NCBI GenBank assembly: GCA_032164245.1 | Contig: JAVMKO010000004.1 | Location: 30,543,626-30,607,625, forward strand | From: Sternotherus odoratus | Lineage: Eukaryota; Chordata; Testudines; Kinosternidae | Direction of reading: 5' to 3' | DNA: 64,000 nt | Shown here: positions 1 through 10,396 of the stretch, one piece after another | How the letters are laid out: every line of letters starts with the position of its first letter | How positions within the stretch are numbered: the first letter of the stretch is position 1 | The notes under the pieces: model-generated | Seen by the model: the letters and a program-made list of their open reading frames with translations, nothing else | Told to the model about the DNA's origin: nothing | The model's database searches: none | Position numbers and translations under genes: made by a program

Positions 1-1169
1 TTTTATTATTAAAAATTATTAAAATGCTCAGAAATTAAATAAAATTTCAAAGTTTTGTTTCAGTCTGAACTAAATGTTTCATTTGACCCTAAACAACATA
101 CAAACAATCTATGCATTCATCTGTAAAAATGAGACAATACTACATCTGATATGCATAGCAGAACCCACATGGCAGTTCTGGGGAGAACATACTGGGTAGT
201 GCCAGATGTACTTTCTATCAGACATCAGTTCCCTCCTACCTGAAATGACAGCTGCAAGAATGGTGACAGAAAGATGACACTGCCTGTTATTACACTTGCC
301 ACTACTCAACATGCCAAGAAAATGAAAAATGCTAAGTGAGGTGATAGCAGAACAAGGGCTACAATCTACAGGCCGTTTCCTACTGTTTTCCCTTTGTAAT
401 ATATTTACTTGTCAAGAGCCTCACAGGTGGTATATAGGAACTGTGTTGAATTAGTCTTCCGTAATAAACTGGGGATATGTAAGTAACGCTGTTCTAATTG
501 AAAAAATCACTGCACGTGGCAAATGCCTAATGCCTGCAGAGGTGCTCTGAACTGCAATATGAATACCAAACACTCACAATATTATCAGTGCTCCTGAAAT
601 GAATCCCTAATGACAGCTTACAGAGAGTAAATATCCCTCTATCTACTAACATTTTGTGCTCATTAGCAAAGATTTCCATCTGCGCTAGTTAAGGACACTG
701 GCAAACATCTGATCTAATTCCTTGATGCTTTCCTGCCTGAAAATAGCAAAATGGAACATATGTTTCCAAATGTAGGTTTTTGACATCTTGTGTGTTTTTT
801 AGATAACTGGGAATGGTGTGGTTCTCTATGAAATTAGAAGATGTAGAATGTTATCATACTTGAATGGAACTAGACTTAACTAGTTATTTCAAGCAGAAAA
901 GGTTGTACACTCTCAGTTGCTATATAAATTGTTATGAGTCCAGAAAAAATATATAATCTTCTCTTAAAAGACAGTTAAAGTGAAAATATGGGAAATTAAC
1001 ATAAATGGAAATGGGTGTTTTGTAGCAATGGATGGCCAGGTTGATATTTCAGAAAATAACAGTTTGCACAGAAATAAAAATCCCCTGTTTGCTAGTGTGA
1101 CAGATGTTTACCTTACAAATTCTTGCAATACCCTTCATTGCCCCCTACAGCCACCTACCGAGGGAAGTC
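1..1169. other. Non-coding flank, nothing recognised
   Basis: AT-rich sequence with no convincing exon, RNA gene or repeat. It probably belongs to an intron or the 3' flank of the unrecognised minus-strand gene. Confidence 0.5.
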
Positions 1170-3085
1170 AGAGATCGACTATTTCAAATAAGGGAATATC
1201 AGGGTTGGAAGGGATCTCAGGAGGTCATCTAGTCCAATCCCCTGCTCAAAGAAGGACCAATCCCCAACTCAATAATCCCAGCCAGGGATTTGTCAAGCCT
1301 GATCTTAAAAACCTTTAAGGAAGGAGACCACCATCTCCCTAGGTAACCCATTCCAGTGCTTCACCACCCTCCTAGTAAAAGGTTTTCCCTAAATACCCAG
1401 TCTAAACCTTCCTCACTGTAACTTGAGACCATTACTCCCTGTTCTGTCATCTCGTACCACTGAGAATAGTCTAGATCCATCCTCTTTGGAACCCCCTTTC
1501 AGGTAGTTGAAAGCAGTTCTCAAATCCCCCCTCATTCTTCTCTTCTGCAGACTAAACAGTCCAAGTTCCCTCAGCCTCTCTTCATAAGTCATGTGATCCA
1601 GCCCCCTAATGATTTTTGTTGCCCTCCACTGGACTCTTTCTAATTTTTCCACATCCTTCTTGTAGTACGGGGCCCAAAACTGGACACAGTATGCCAGATG
1701 AGGCCTCACCAATGCCTAATAGAGGGGAATGATCAAGTCCCTTGATCTGCTGGCAGTGCCCCTACTTATACAACCCAAAATGCCGTTAGCCTTCTTTGCA
1801 ACAAGGGCACACTGTTGACTCATATCCAACTTCTCATCCACTGTAACCCCTAGTTCCTTTTCTACAGAACTGCTGCCTAGCTATTCAGTCCCTAGTCTGT
1901 AACAGTGAATGGGAGTCTTCTGTCTTAAGTACAGGACTCTGCATTTGTCCTTGTTGAACCTCATCAGATCAACCTTGTTGAACCAATCCTCTAATTTGTC
2001 TAGATCCCTCTGTATCCTAGCTCTACCCTCCAGTGTATCTATCACTCCTCCCAGTTTAGTGTCATCTTCAAATTTGCTGAGTGTGCAGCCCATGCCATCC
2101 TCCAGACCATTAATGAAGATATTGAACAAAACCAGCCCCAGGACCGACCCTTGGGACACTGCATTTGATACCAGCTGTCAACTAGACACAGAACCATTGA
2201 TCACTACTCGTTGAGCCGGACAACCTAGCCAGCTTTCTATCCACCTTATAGTCCATTCATCAGCCCATACTTCTTTAACTTGCTGTCAAGAATACTGTGG
2301 GAGACCATATCAAAAGTTTTGCTAAAGTCAAGGAATAACACGTCCACTGCTTTCCCCTCATCCACAGAGTCAGTTATCTCAACTTAGAAGGCAATTAGGT
2401 TAGTCAGGCATGACTTGTCCTTGGTGAATCCATGCTGAATGTTCCTGATCACTTTCCTCTCATTTAAGTGCTTCAGAATTGATTCCTTAAGGACCTGCTC
2501 CATGATTTTTCCAGGGACTGAATGAGTCTGACTAGCCTGTAGTTCCCCAGATGCTTCTTCTTCCCTTTTTAAAAGATGGGCACTACTTTAGCCTTTTTTC
2601 CAGTCATCCAGGACCTCCCCTGATCACCATGAGTTTTCAAAGATAATGGCCAATGGCTCTGCAATCACATCTGCCTGAATACCTCCTTTAATACCCTTGG
2701 ATGCAGTGCATCCAGCCCCATTGTGCTCGTCCAGTTTTTCTAAATAGTCCTGTACCACTTCTTTCTCCACAGAGGGCTGGTCACCTCCTCTCCATACTGT
2801 GCTGTGCAGTTCAGTACTCTGGGAACTGACCTTGTTCATGAAGTCAGAGGCAAAAAACTCATTGAGTGCATTAGCTTTTTCCACATCATTTGTCACTAGG
2901 TTGCTTCCCTCATTCACTTTCCTTGACTTTCTTCTTGTTGCTAACATACCTGAAGAAATCTTGTTACTCTTAACATCTCTTGCTAGCTGCAACTCCAAGT
3001 GTGATTTGGAGTTCCTGATTTCACTCCTGCATGCGGGAGCTAGGGTGCTCAATGTTATGCTCTTAATGTTTCGCATTCAAGGAAA
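1170..3085 (-). mobile_element. CR1 LINE, 5'-truncated, with broken reverse transcriptase
   Basis: The minus strand encodes pieces of CR1 ORF2 in shifting frames. One piece lies at 2624-3076. The polymerase core at 1881-2159 has [20 protein letters not shown] and [10 protein letters not shown], where FADD has become FEDD. The C-terminal region is at 1413-1712 ([20 protein letters not shown]). The 3' UTR ends near 1170 with the usual GGACTAGATGACCTCCTGAG motif. The frames are interrupted by stops and frameshifts, so it is dead. Confidence 0.9.
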
Positions 3086-3901
3086 AAATATATAACGTGG
3101 CACCACTAAAAGTTGTACATTTATCACCAGATGTAGTTAAGTTTTGCATAATAATTCCCATTATAAGCATAGGCAATACTGTGAATATCATGGGAAAGGT
3201 AAATATTTCAGGGCAAACAACGTACTTTTAAAATCAAGTTCATTGTATAGGGACTGCACCTGTTTCCACTGATTTCATCTTGAGCAGAATGAATCCCACA
3301 CAGTACTACAAGAGGAGGAACAGCGACATCTATGTTAAATCTGCATGGCACTTTCCAGTCTAAAAACTCTTGAAGCACTCTAGAGACTGCATGTTTTTAT
3401 GCGGGACTTCGAAATCGGGCAGGGGGGATAAACGCAGGGCAAGGGAGGTATTTTTGCTAGTCTCATGTAAATCTATTCAGATTTAGGAAAGTCAAAAGCT
3501 GCCAACAATCACAATTTCTGCTCTCAAGTTTGCATAGCATATCTTGCTTTTGGCATAGCACATACACCACACCGGTGTCTTGCTTCAAAATTTCACACAC
3601 AGCACAAATCCAAGACAGAACACTGACAAAATGAAGGGGAAAAAAGGAGAAAAATGTTAATTTCGCCCCTGCTGAATTTCCTTCATTAGACTATCTTTTG
3701 GCTTAGTGGAAATGCCCTGTGGTGGGAGCCAGAAGATTGTGAATTCTAGACTCCTCTCTTCTATTTAGAATGAGGATTCGTACCCCACTGAGAGATTACA
3801 TAAACTGGGACTAGATCCCACAGCAGCCCTCTTGGTTAGTCTATGTTGTCTCCGAGAGTGGCCATTAGAAGAATATTCTGGAATCCTTCCATAAGCATGT
3901 A
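3086..3901. other. Non-coding, nothing recognised
   Basis: Between a CR1 and a MITE. No open frame with splice support and no known repeat were seen. Confidence 0.5.
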
Positions 3902-4216
3902 CAGTAAAACCTCGATTTAACGGACTAATTCGGGCGAGGGGGTGTCCGTTAAATCAGAAAGTCCGTTATTTAATAATAAAAAAAACCCGAGCTGTCGGAG
4001 CAGCAGCCCGCCCGCCACAGGGCCAGGGCAGCAGCTCCGCAGCCCACCCGCTGCCTGGACCCGGGCGGGAGCCGGCAGCCAGCCCGTCTGCTGCCTGGAC
4101 CCGGGCGGCAGCCGGGAGCCAGCAGCCAGCCCTCGACAAATGTATTTCGGATGCATCAGACTTGCTTAGAAATTTTGTCCGTTGCATCCGAAGTCCGTTA
4201 AATCGAGGGTTTACTG
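3902..4216. mobile_element. pogo/Tigger-type MITE with TA target duplication
   Basis: Inverted ends CAGTAAAACCTCGATTTAACGG and (minus strand) CAGTAAACCCTCGATTTAACGG are flanked by TA on both sides (3900-3901, 4217-4218). The interior is GC-rich with repeated CCGGGCGGSAGCCGG motifs, and no transposase is present. The open frames over the GC-rich core on both strands are artefacts of its base composition. Confidence 0.85.
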
Positions 4217-4344
4217 TATAGGATAATCTGCCAGTGCCCATGGGGAAATTTTCTTCCTCATTACTTACACTTTGGCTTATGCTCTGAAGCAAGAGGATTT
4301 TACAACATGTGCAATTTTATTTTTGTTAATCCTGAGTATTGTAA

Positions 4345-4690
4345 AGCTGTAAATTCTTATTATCCAGCTGCATGTCCATTCCTTTCTTGAACCTTGCTAA
4401 GCCTTTGGCTTCAACGGTATCTTGTGGCAATGAATTCCGCATATGGCTGCATCGTGTGAAAAAAGCTTTTCCTTTTATTGTTTTTTCCTTTCCTTGTTCT
4501 AGTATTATGAGAAAGAGTGAACAGAAGTTCCCTACCTAACTACTCTATACCATTAATTTGTATTGTATGCCGTCTTACCTACTTCCCTCATAGGGTTAAC
4601 AGTTCATCTTTTCATTCTCTTCTCATATGCAATTTTCTATACCACTAAATCATTCTTGTCCCTCATCTTTGAACTGCTTCCATTTTTTTG
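4345..4690 (-). mobile_element. Old CR1 fragment
   Basis: The minus strand of this stretch carries divergent CR1 ORF2 sequence. The segment around GAATTCATTGCCACAAGATA and CTCTTTCTCATAATACTAG matches the usual C-terminal coding region of CR1 copies in sauropsids. There is no open frame of useful length. Confidence 0.6.
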
Positions 4691-4771
4691 ATGGCATACA
4701 CATACATAAGAGGTAAGTATTATAGGTACATCACATATAAGAGCGAGGTATTATTTGAATTAATTTTAATA

Positions 4772-5329
4772 CAGTAAAACCCCGATTTAACGGACCCCGA
4801 TTTAACGGACTTCGGATGCAATGGACAAAATTTCCGATGCATGCGAAATCCGTTTTTCGCAGGTCCCACCTGCGGGCGGACTGCCTGCTTCTGGCTCCCG
4901 CCCGCTGGTGGGCGGGCGGGCTGCCTGCCTGCTCCCGGCTCCCGCCTGCTGGCGGGCGGGCGGGCTGCCGGCTCCTGGCCCCCGCCTGCCCGGCGGGCGG
5001 GCGGGCTGCCGGCTCCCGCCGGTGGGCGGGCGGGCTGCCGGCTTCCGCCCAGGTCCCGGCAGCGGGAGAGCTCGCTTCTGGCTCCCGCCTCCCGCCGGCG
5101 GGCGGGCTGACTGCTCCCGCCCGGGTCCCAGCAGCTGGGACCCGGGCGGGCGGGTTGACAGCTCCCGGCCGTAAAACCTCGATATAATGTACTAATTCGG
5201 GCGAGGGGGTGTCCATTGTCAGCCGAAAGTCCGTTATTTAATAATTTTTAAAAATTATTAAATAACGGACTTTCGGCTTTAACGGACACCCCCTCGCCCG
5301 AATTAGTCCGTTATATCGAGGTTTCACTG
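4772..5329. mobile_element. Second pogo-type MITE, rearranged, with a long palindrome
   Basis: This is the same family as the copy at 3902. TA flanks are at 4770-4771 and 5330-5331; the ends are CAGTAAAACCCCGATTTAACGG and (minus strand) CAGTGAAACCTCGATATAACGG. The core 4860-5165 is a run of GGCGGGCGGGCTGCC-like units. Bases 5171-5328 form a near-perfect palindrome with arms of about 78 bases centred between 5249 and 5250. This indicates that an element end was duplicated in inverted orientation. Confidence 0.85.
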
Positions 5330-5331
5330 TA

Positions 5332-7191
5332 CTAATAATTCTAAGCTTATTTAATTAATTTTATGTAACACATTCAATGTTATGATAAAGAGCGCCTATG
5401 ACCTGATTTTCTGAATTAGTCGTGTACTTACAGGTAGAGGTAACAATAAAGAAGAAAGCTTATAACTCAACAATGAATATGCAGTGCTGAACAGACTTAG
5501 GGATGTGGTGCTGATATATTTGTTACCATCCACTTGAAACAAATTGTTAAACTTGCTCTGATGTCTTAGAAAACAACTTTGTGTATTCACTTTCCAAAAG
5601 AAGCACACATGCAAAAATGTTGTGCATAAAAAAAATGTAGCTAGTGAGTTTTGTGACTATTCCTTCAAATATGTATTCACATAACTTTTGTCTTGGAAGC
5701 TTTTGCACTGCCATCTAGAAAAGTAGAAGTCATCTAAGTTAGGAAGTAGAAATAATAGTATTTGACTAAAGCGACCAATCACACAGCACAAATAGTGAAC
5801 ATGCAAACTAAAAGTCAGGGAAATAACTTTGTAAGCAATCTATAGACTATCAGAGCAGTAAATTAGTGGTTGCTGTAAGGTACTTTTCCTCCTGAGTGAA
5901 GGGGAAAAAGAGAAAAAAAATGTAACTCACTGAGCCACAATTTCTTCTCAGGGCTGCTCCTGCCCCTTTTTATAAGGCTAAAAATTTGGTCTCAAACTAG
6001 CCCTGAATGTGTTAATCTGTTTTCAAGAAAGAGCACGCCTGTTGCTTGGGGTCTCTGAGTCCTGAAGCCCACTTTGAGGAATAATTATTAAACGGGTCAT
6101 TTAATATTTCAGAGTAACAAAGAAATTTATAAAAATCCAAGTCTATTTGCAGATAATTTACAAATGGAACAAGGGCTAAATAAATTAAATAAATTATTTA
6201 TTGCAAAATTCACCCAGCTCCAGTCCTAAAGAGCTGGGAAGAGACCTGATCTTTGTTACATAAGGTACTGTACAGGCTGGAAACCCAAAGGCATCTTTCA
6301 TTGTATATAAACAAAGCTGTAATCCAATAGCCAAGGAAGGTCACCAGCCCGCTGCCAAAGCCATCTTGTGCTTTGGCAGCAGTAACAAAGCACATCCAAA
6401 CAAATGGAACATCATCAGGACATCATGTACCGGGGTGTTGCTATAATAGAGCCCTACACTCACTGGTCCCAAATTCTCAAGTCTGATCGAGTTGCACTTG
6501 ACTCAGAATTGTAGGGAGATGGCAACTAAAGGGTTTTAAACTATATCTGTAGTTCCGTGATCTGATCCTAGGGCCATTTTGGGGACCAATTTGGTTCCCT
6601 GCACACCTCAAGAAGTTTTGAGCTGGCTCAAAGTTACACTGGTTAACAATAGCTCCCAAGAAGCAGCACTCTGTCCTGAACTGCCAATAAGGTAGGGGGG
6701 CTTAGAGGACAGGCTACACCACTCATAGTTTTCCTCATGCCTGGAGACTCCACATGCCTGGAGACTCCTTTGAGGCTAGTTTTATGGTCCATAATCCTGT
6801 TGGAATGGCACAGAGGGCCTGGAGTGAGGTCCAGGACCTGGCTCACTCAGCATAGGTATAAATGACTCTATAGGATACAAGGCAGGGAAGAATGCATTCC
6901 CAGGTGGGGTTTATTTTCCCACACTCTGCACATTGTATGATATATTTGTTAATTTTTCTAAATGTAACCAGACATCCCATTAATACCACTAATGAGAAGC
7001 TATTGGGCAGCACTTTTTGTCAAGATTCTTGTTCTGAGAATAAACGATGAGCAAATAATAGGCCATGTAAAGCTTGAGAAGCCAGAAATCCTGTAGGAGC
7101 TATGCATCTGTTTAGGATTAACCTACATCATTCAGTTTGTTGAAATCCCAATTCCACTAATGAAGGAATCATTATGGATGCCAAGAAATAC
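5332..7191. other. Non-coding apart from the direct repeat at 5849-6086
   Basis: A possible donor-like cttac at 5425-5430 on the minus strand follows an open stretch at 5431-5540, but that stretch lacks acidic residues and has a poor acceptor. I do not call it an exon. The rest shows nothing recognisable. Confidence 0.4.
5849..6086. repeat. Direct repeat, left copy (about 237 bases)
   Basis: It is similar along its whole length to 7589-7825. Shared blocks are ATCAGAGCAG, CTCAAACTAGCCCT, AATCTGTTTTCAAGAAAGAG and CACTCCTGTTGCTTGG (with one change). Homology stops sharply at both ends. The family is unknown to me. Confidence 0.75.
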
Positions 7192-7293
7192 CTGGACTTC
7201 TTCCTCAGAGCTATTTTCACTGTTGTGCTGAGCCAGCATTAATTTCATTTCTTCCGGTTTTTGGGAAACAATCATCTCTATGGATTTCATACC
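7192..7293 (-). CDS. Unrecognised membrane protein, fifth exon
   Basis: A 102-base exon, phase 0 at both ends, with a strong pyrimidine tract and acceptor (ttctttatgtttttag before GGT) and donor GTCCAG followed by gtattt. It codes 34 residues, GMKSIEMIVSQKPEEMKLML and then AQHNSENSSEEEVQ. The heptad-like pattern of the previous exon carries on across the junction. No following exon was found with confidence between 1 and 7191. Confidence 0.75.
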
Positions 7294-7588
7294 CTAAAAA
7301 CATAAAGAAGGGGAAAAATAATCAACATTGCTCATAACTATGGAAATCTCCTGATGTAATTTCTAGTCAGTTCATCTACTCCATCATCAGTCCACCACAA
7401 TCAACAAACATTGACTCTCATTCTCGCTTAGGTAGCATAGGTATGCTGGACTATAAAGACATATGCCCCAGACTCTGCCTAAGTGCACAGCCTGGATCAG
7501 TACTCTGGAAACACACAGAGAGAAAGCTCCATAGGGTTTCTGATCTCCCCATGACCTTGGATCTATTCTTCTCCCCTAAAATACTGGT

Positions 7589-7825
7589 CATCAGAGCAGG
7601 AAATGAATGGCTGGAATATGGAACTTTCTCTCTGGAGTGAGGGGGAACAAGAGAAAGAACAGTAACTCCATGATTTATAATTCCTTCCCAGGTCTGTTCC
7701 TCCTCCTTCTGTAAAGCTAGAAATTATGTCTCAAACTAGCCCTTAATTTTTAAATCTGTTTTCAAGAAAGAGCACTCCTGTTGCTTGGTGCCTCTATATC
7801 CTGAAACTCATTTTGAGGAGTAATT
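7589..7825. repeat. Direct repeat, right copy
   Basis: Counterpart of 5849-6086 at a distance of 1740 bases, same orientation. It lies in the intron between the exons at 7907 and 7192 of the unrecognised gene. Confidence 0.75.
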
Positions 7826-7906
7826 CAAATGAAGATCAGTTTTCCTGGGGATCAAAATTACAGTCCCTTGAGAGGAAATCATCAGTTAACCTCTGGAGCC
7901 ACTTAC

Positions 7907-8017
7907 CATTTCTAACACATCAACTCTTTGTCTCAGGGAGACAGTATCCTCAATGAAAATGTCACTTCTGGGGTCTTTGGTTTCGGGAGTGGATGGTGAT
8001 GGTTTCAATTCATCAAC
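7907..8017 (-). CDS. Unrecognised membrane protein, stalk exon
   Basis: A 111-base exon, phase 0 at both ends, acceptor gttgattag before GTT, donor GAAATG followed by gtaagt. It codes 37 residues, with a Pro/Ser/Thr-rich first half (KPSPSTPETKDP) and a heptad-like second half (SLRQRVDVLEM). Confidence 0.75.
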
Positions 8018-9087
8018 CTAATCAACAACAACATTTACCAGCCATTATTTCCCTATTACGAAACATCAAAGCTGGCAAAGAGCTCCGATGTCCCTCTCAC
8101 TTTGGCAGTTGTGCTTTTCTCAACTCTAGAGAGAGATTCATCAGTGAAGAAGTTGTTGCACAGTACCAGCACTAGACAGGGTTACAGCTTCTGAGATTGC
8201 CTTCTCAGTGGAAGCAGAGATTATCATGGGGGTGTTTTCACAGTTATGCAGAGCATGCGGGAGCTCCTATTCTGAGGTTCAGAGAGTTCTGTGTTCAACT
8301 CTCTTTGGGAGAGGGGATGTGTATGAGTGATGGTCCATTTACCCATAGACTCATACCATTTACACGGTCGAGTAGCTTCCATTAATGATGATAGGAATTT
8401 CATTTAATAAACAATGATTCATGAACAATCAATAAAAAAACTGAATAATTTTTGTTTGCCCTTCGTGAAAGTAAATTTAATTCAGATGAATCCAGAAGAT
8501 ACTCCTGATGCTCCTAGGAGTACACAGAGCCCCAAAGATGGCAGAGAGGAGTCAGGGAAATTGATCTCCAACATCTGTGCACTGATCTGTAAAAACAGAC
8601 ACCCATTCATGGCTGCTCCCAGCCTTGTCTCGGCATACCTATCACTCTGAATGCCCACTACTGCTTCTCTTAGGGTTTAATGACTCTAAACTGTCCCAAG
8701 ATTGGGCTGGGCCTATAGATATTAAGCCCTTAATCTGCAAACTTCTAAGAAACAATGGAAAGTAGAACCAACAGTGAGGATAAAGGAAGCAAAGTATTAT
8801 ACACTATCCTTTGAAAATATCTTCACCAGTGCAATCACAAGGCCTTATTCTCCATTAATCAGAGGCAGCAGTATTGACTTTACTCATTTGGCTTTGATTT
8901 ACCTTGATTTATTGCATACCCAAAATCTTTTGAAGATGATTTTTACCTTAGTGATTATTAGCTTAGTGATTCAAGCCCTTTACATTAATTAAATACATTC
9001 ACACTCCCACCCATCTACTATGTCTTCTGTGAAACTAACTATTCTCCAGTACAAATCTAGTATGGAAAACCATGAATTCATCTTTAC

Positions 9088-9152
9088 CTTCTGGCTCAAG
9101 TCTTTTTGTTCTGATTCTCCTCTGCTGGTTTTTTCCATATCATTCTGCTCAG
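9088..9152 (-). CDS. Unrecognised membrane protein, small stalk exon
   Basis: A 65-base exon, acceptor taacatttcag before CT, donor CAGAAG followed by gtaaag. The split Ala codon joins the previous exon and 21 residues follow: EQNDMEKTSRGESEQKDLSQK. It is strongly charged. It is too short to prove alone; the support is the two splice sites and the phase match on both sides. Confidence 0.68.
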
Positions 9153-9927
9153 CTGAAATGTTATTTAGAGGGGATATTTTATTTAAGAAAGGAAAACAAT
9201 ATGTTTCAAATAATTTTAATAAAATTGGATGCTGCATGAGCTAGGAATGTTTTCTCAAAGCCATACAAGATGGATATAAACATGTGGAATTATTTAAGGC
9301 TTTTAATCTTTATCTCTAGCTAGAACAATATGAGATAAACTAGACAGAACCATTTAATATGTTCCAAGTTTTCACATGCAAAGAAGGATGCTTTTACAAT
9401 TTTATGTGCATCTGTGTAACAGATTATATGTATTTTTCTTTCATTCATGTGGAAATTTCTCCTTTAATAAACTGAAAATCCAACACATCAGAAACTTTTT
9501 CCAACCAAAGTAATTTAATTCCCACAATAATTTAAAACGGCCGTTGCTACACATTACATTGAATGATGATCATCAATGATCCCAACAGGAAATAATTAGA
9601 CACAGCAGAAGCTGAAGTCAGATAAATTGGATCTGAGGGTGCGAGAGGACCCTATAGCTTGTGGCTGATTTAAAACAAACAAAAAAATCACAGCTATGCA
9701 AAAACTGCACAGGAGACAAATAACGTATTGGACTGAGGTGCATTGACAGAAACATGCAGAGAAAGATGTGTAGGCCTTGCACAATGTTATTCCTAGCTCA
9801 GAACAGTGCTATGCAACCCTCACTTCACCAATGAACAGCACCACAAATGCTGTGTGGGATAACTTTTCTTCCAGTCAGATTTCAACATTCCTCAGTACTA
9901 GCACTCCTGTGAGCTGAGAGAGAAAAG

Positions 9928-9951
9928 GGTGTGTGTGTGTGTGGGGGGGGG
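9928..9951. repeat. GT/G simple repeat
   Basis: A (GT)n run followed by a run of G. Confidence 0.9.
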
Positions 9952-10129
9952 AGATATGCAGGTGGACAGAACCTAAAAGCAGCACATAGCTATGAAAGAG
10001 AATACTGCATGTTCTCCTAACACATGCTTGAAGTGGCTCCATTGGTTTATGGAATGTTTATTAGCATCTGAGCAGTCTGGCAGGCAAAAAGTACCATTTA
10101 TTATTTTAACAAGTACTATTTATTTTAGA

Positions 10130-10396
10130 AACAGGGTTTAAAAGAGAACTGGATAAATTCATGGAGGTTCAGTCCATTCGTGGCTAATAGCCAGGATGGG
10201 TAAGGAATGGTGTCCCTAGCCTCTGTTTGTCAGAGGGTGGTGATGGATGGCAGAGAGCAATCACTTGATTATTACCTGTTAGGTTCACTCACTCCAAGGT
10301 ACCTGGCATTGGCCACTGTCAGTAGATAGGATACTGGATTGGATGGACCTTTGGTCTGGTCCAGAACGGCCATTCTTATGTTCTTATGTTTTTATC
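10130..10396 (+). mobile_element. CR1 3' end, turtle-like subfamily
   Basis: A 5'-truncated CR1 tail, running from the last coding codons (AGAGAACTGGATAAATTCAT) through the 3' UTR (GGATGGACCTTTGGTCTGGT) to the terminal ATTCTTATGTTCTTATG octamer repeat. It lies in an intron of the unrecognised gene, antisense to it. Confidence 0.92.

Noticed and set aside
230..250. Possible 12-base micro-exon on the minus strand (acceptor ttgcag, donor gtagga)
   Set aside because: Too short to support without transcripts; the next possible exon is not visible in the window.
4731..5216. Long open frames on both strands, rich in Gly, Pro, Ala and Arg
   Set aside because: They lie in the GC-rich tandem core of a MITE. 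All frames are open because stop codons are rare in GGCGGG repeats.
5431..5540. Candidate further exon of the unrecognised gene before a gtaagt-like donor
   Set aside because: Weak acceptor, no acidic residues and no continuity with the coiled-coil stalk.
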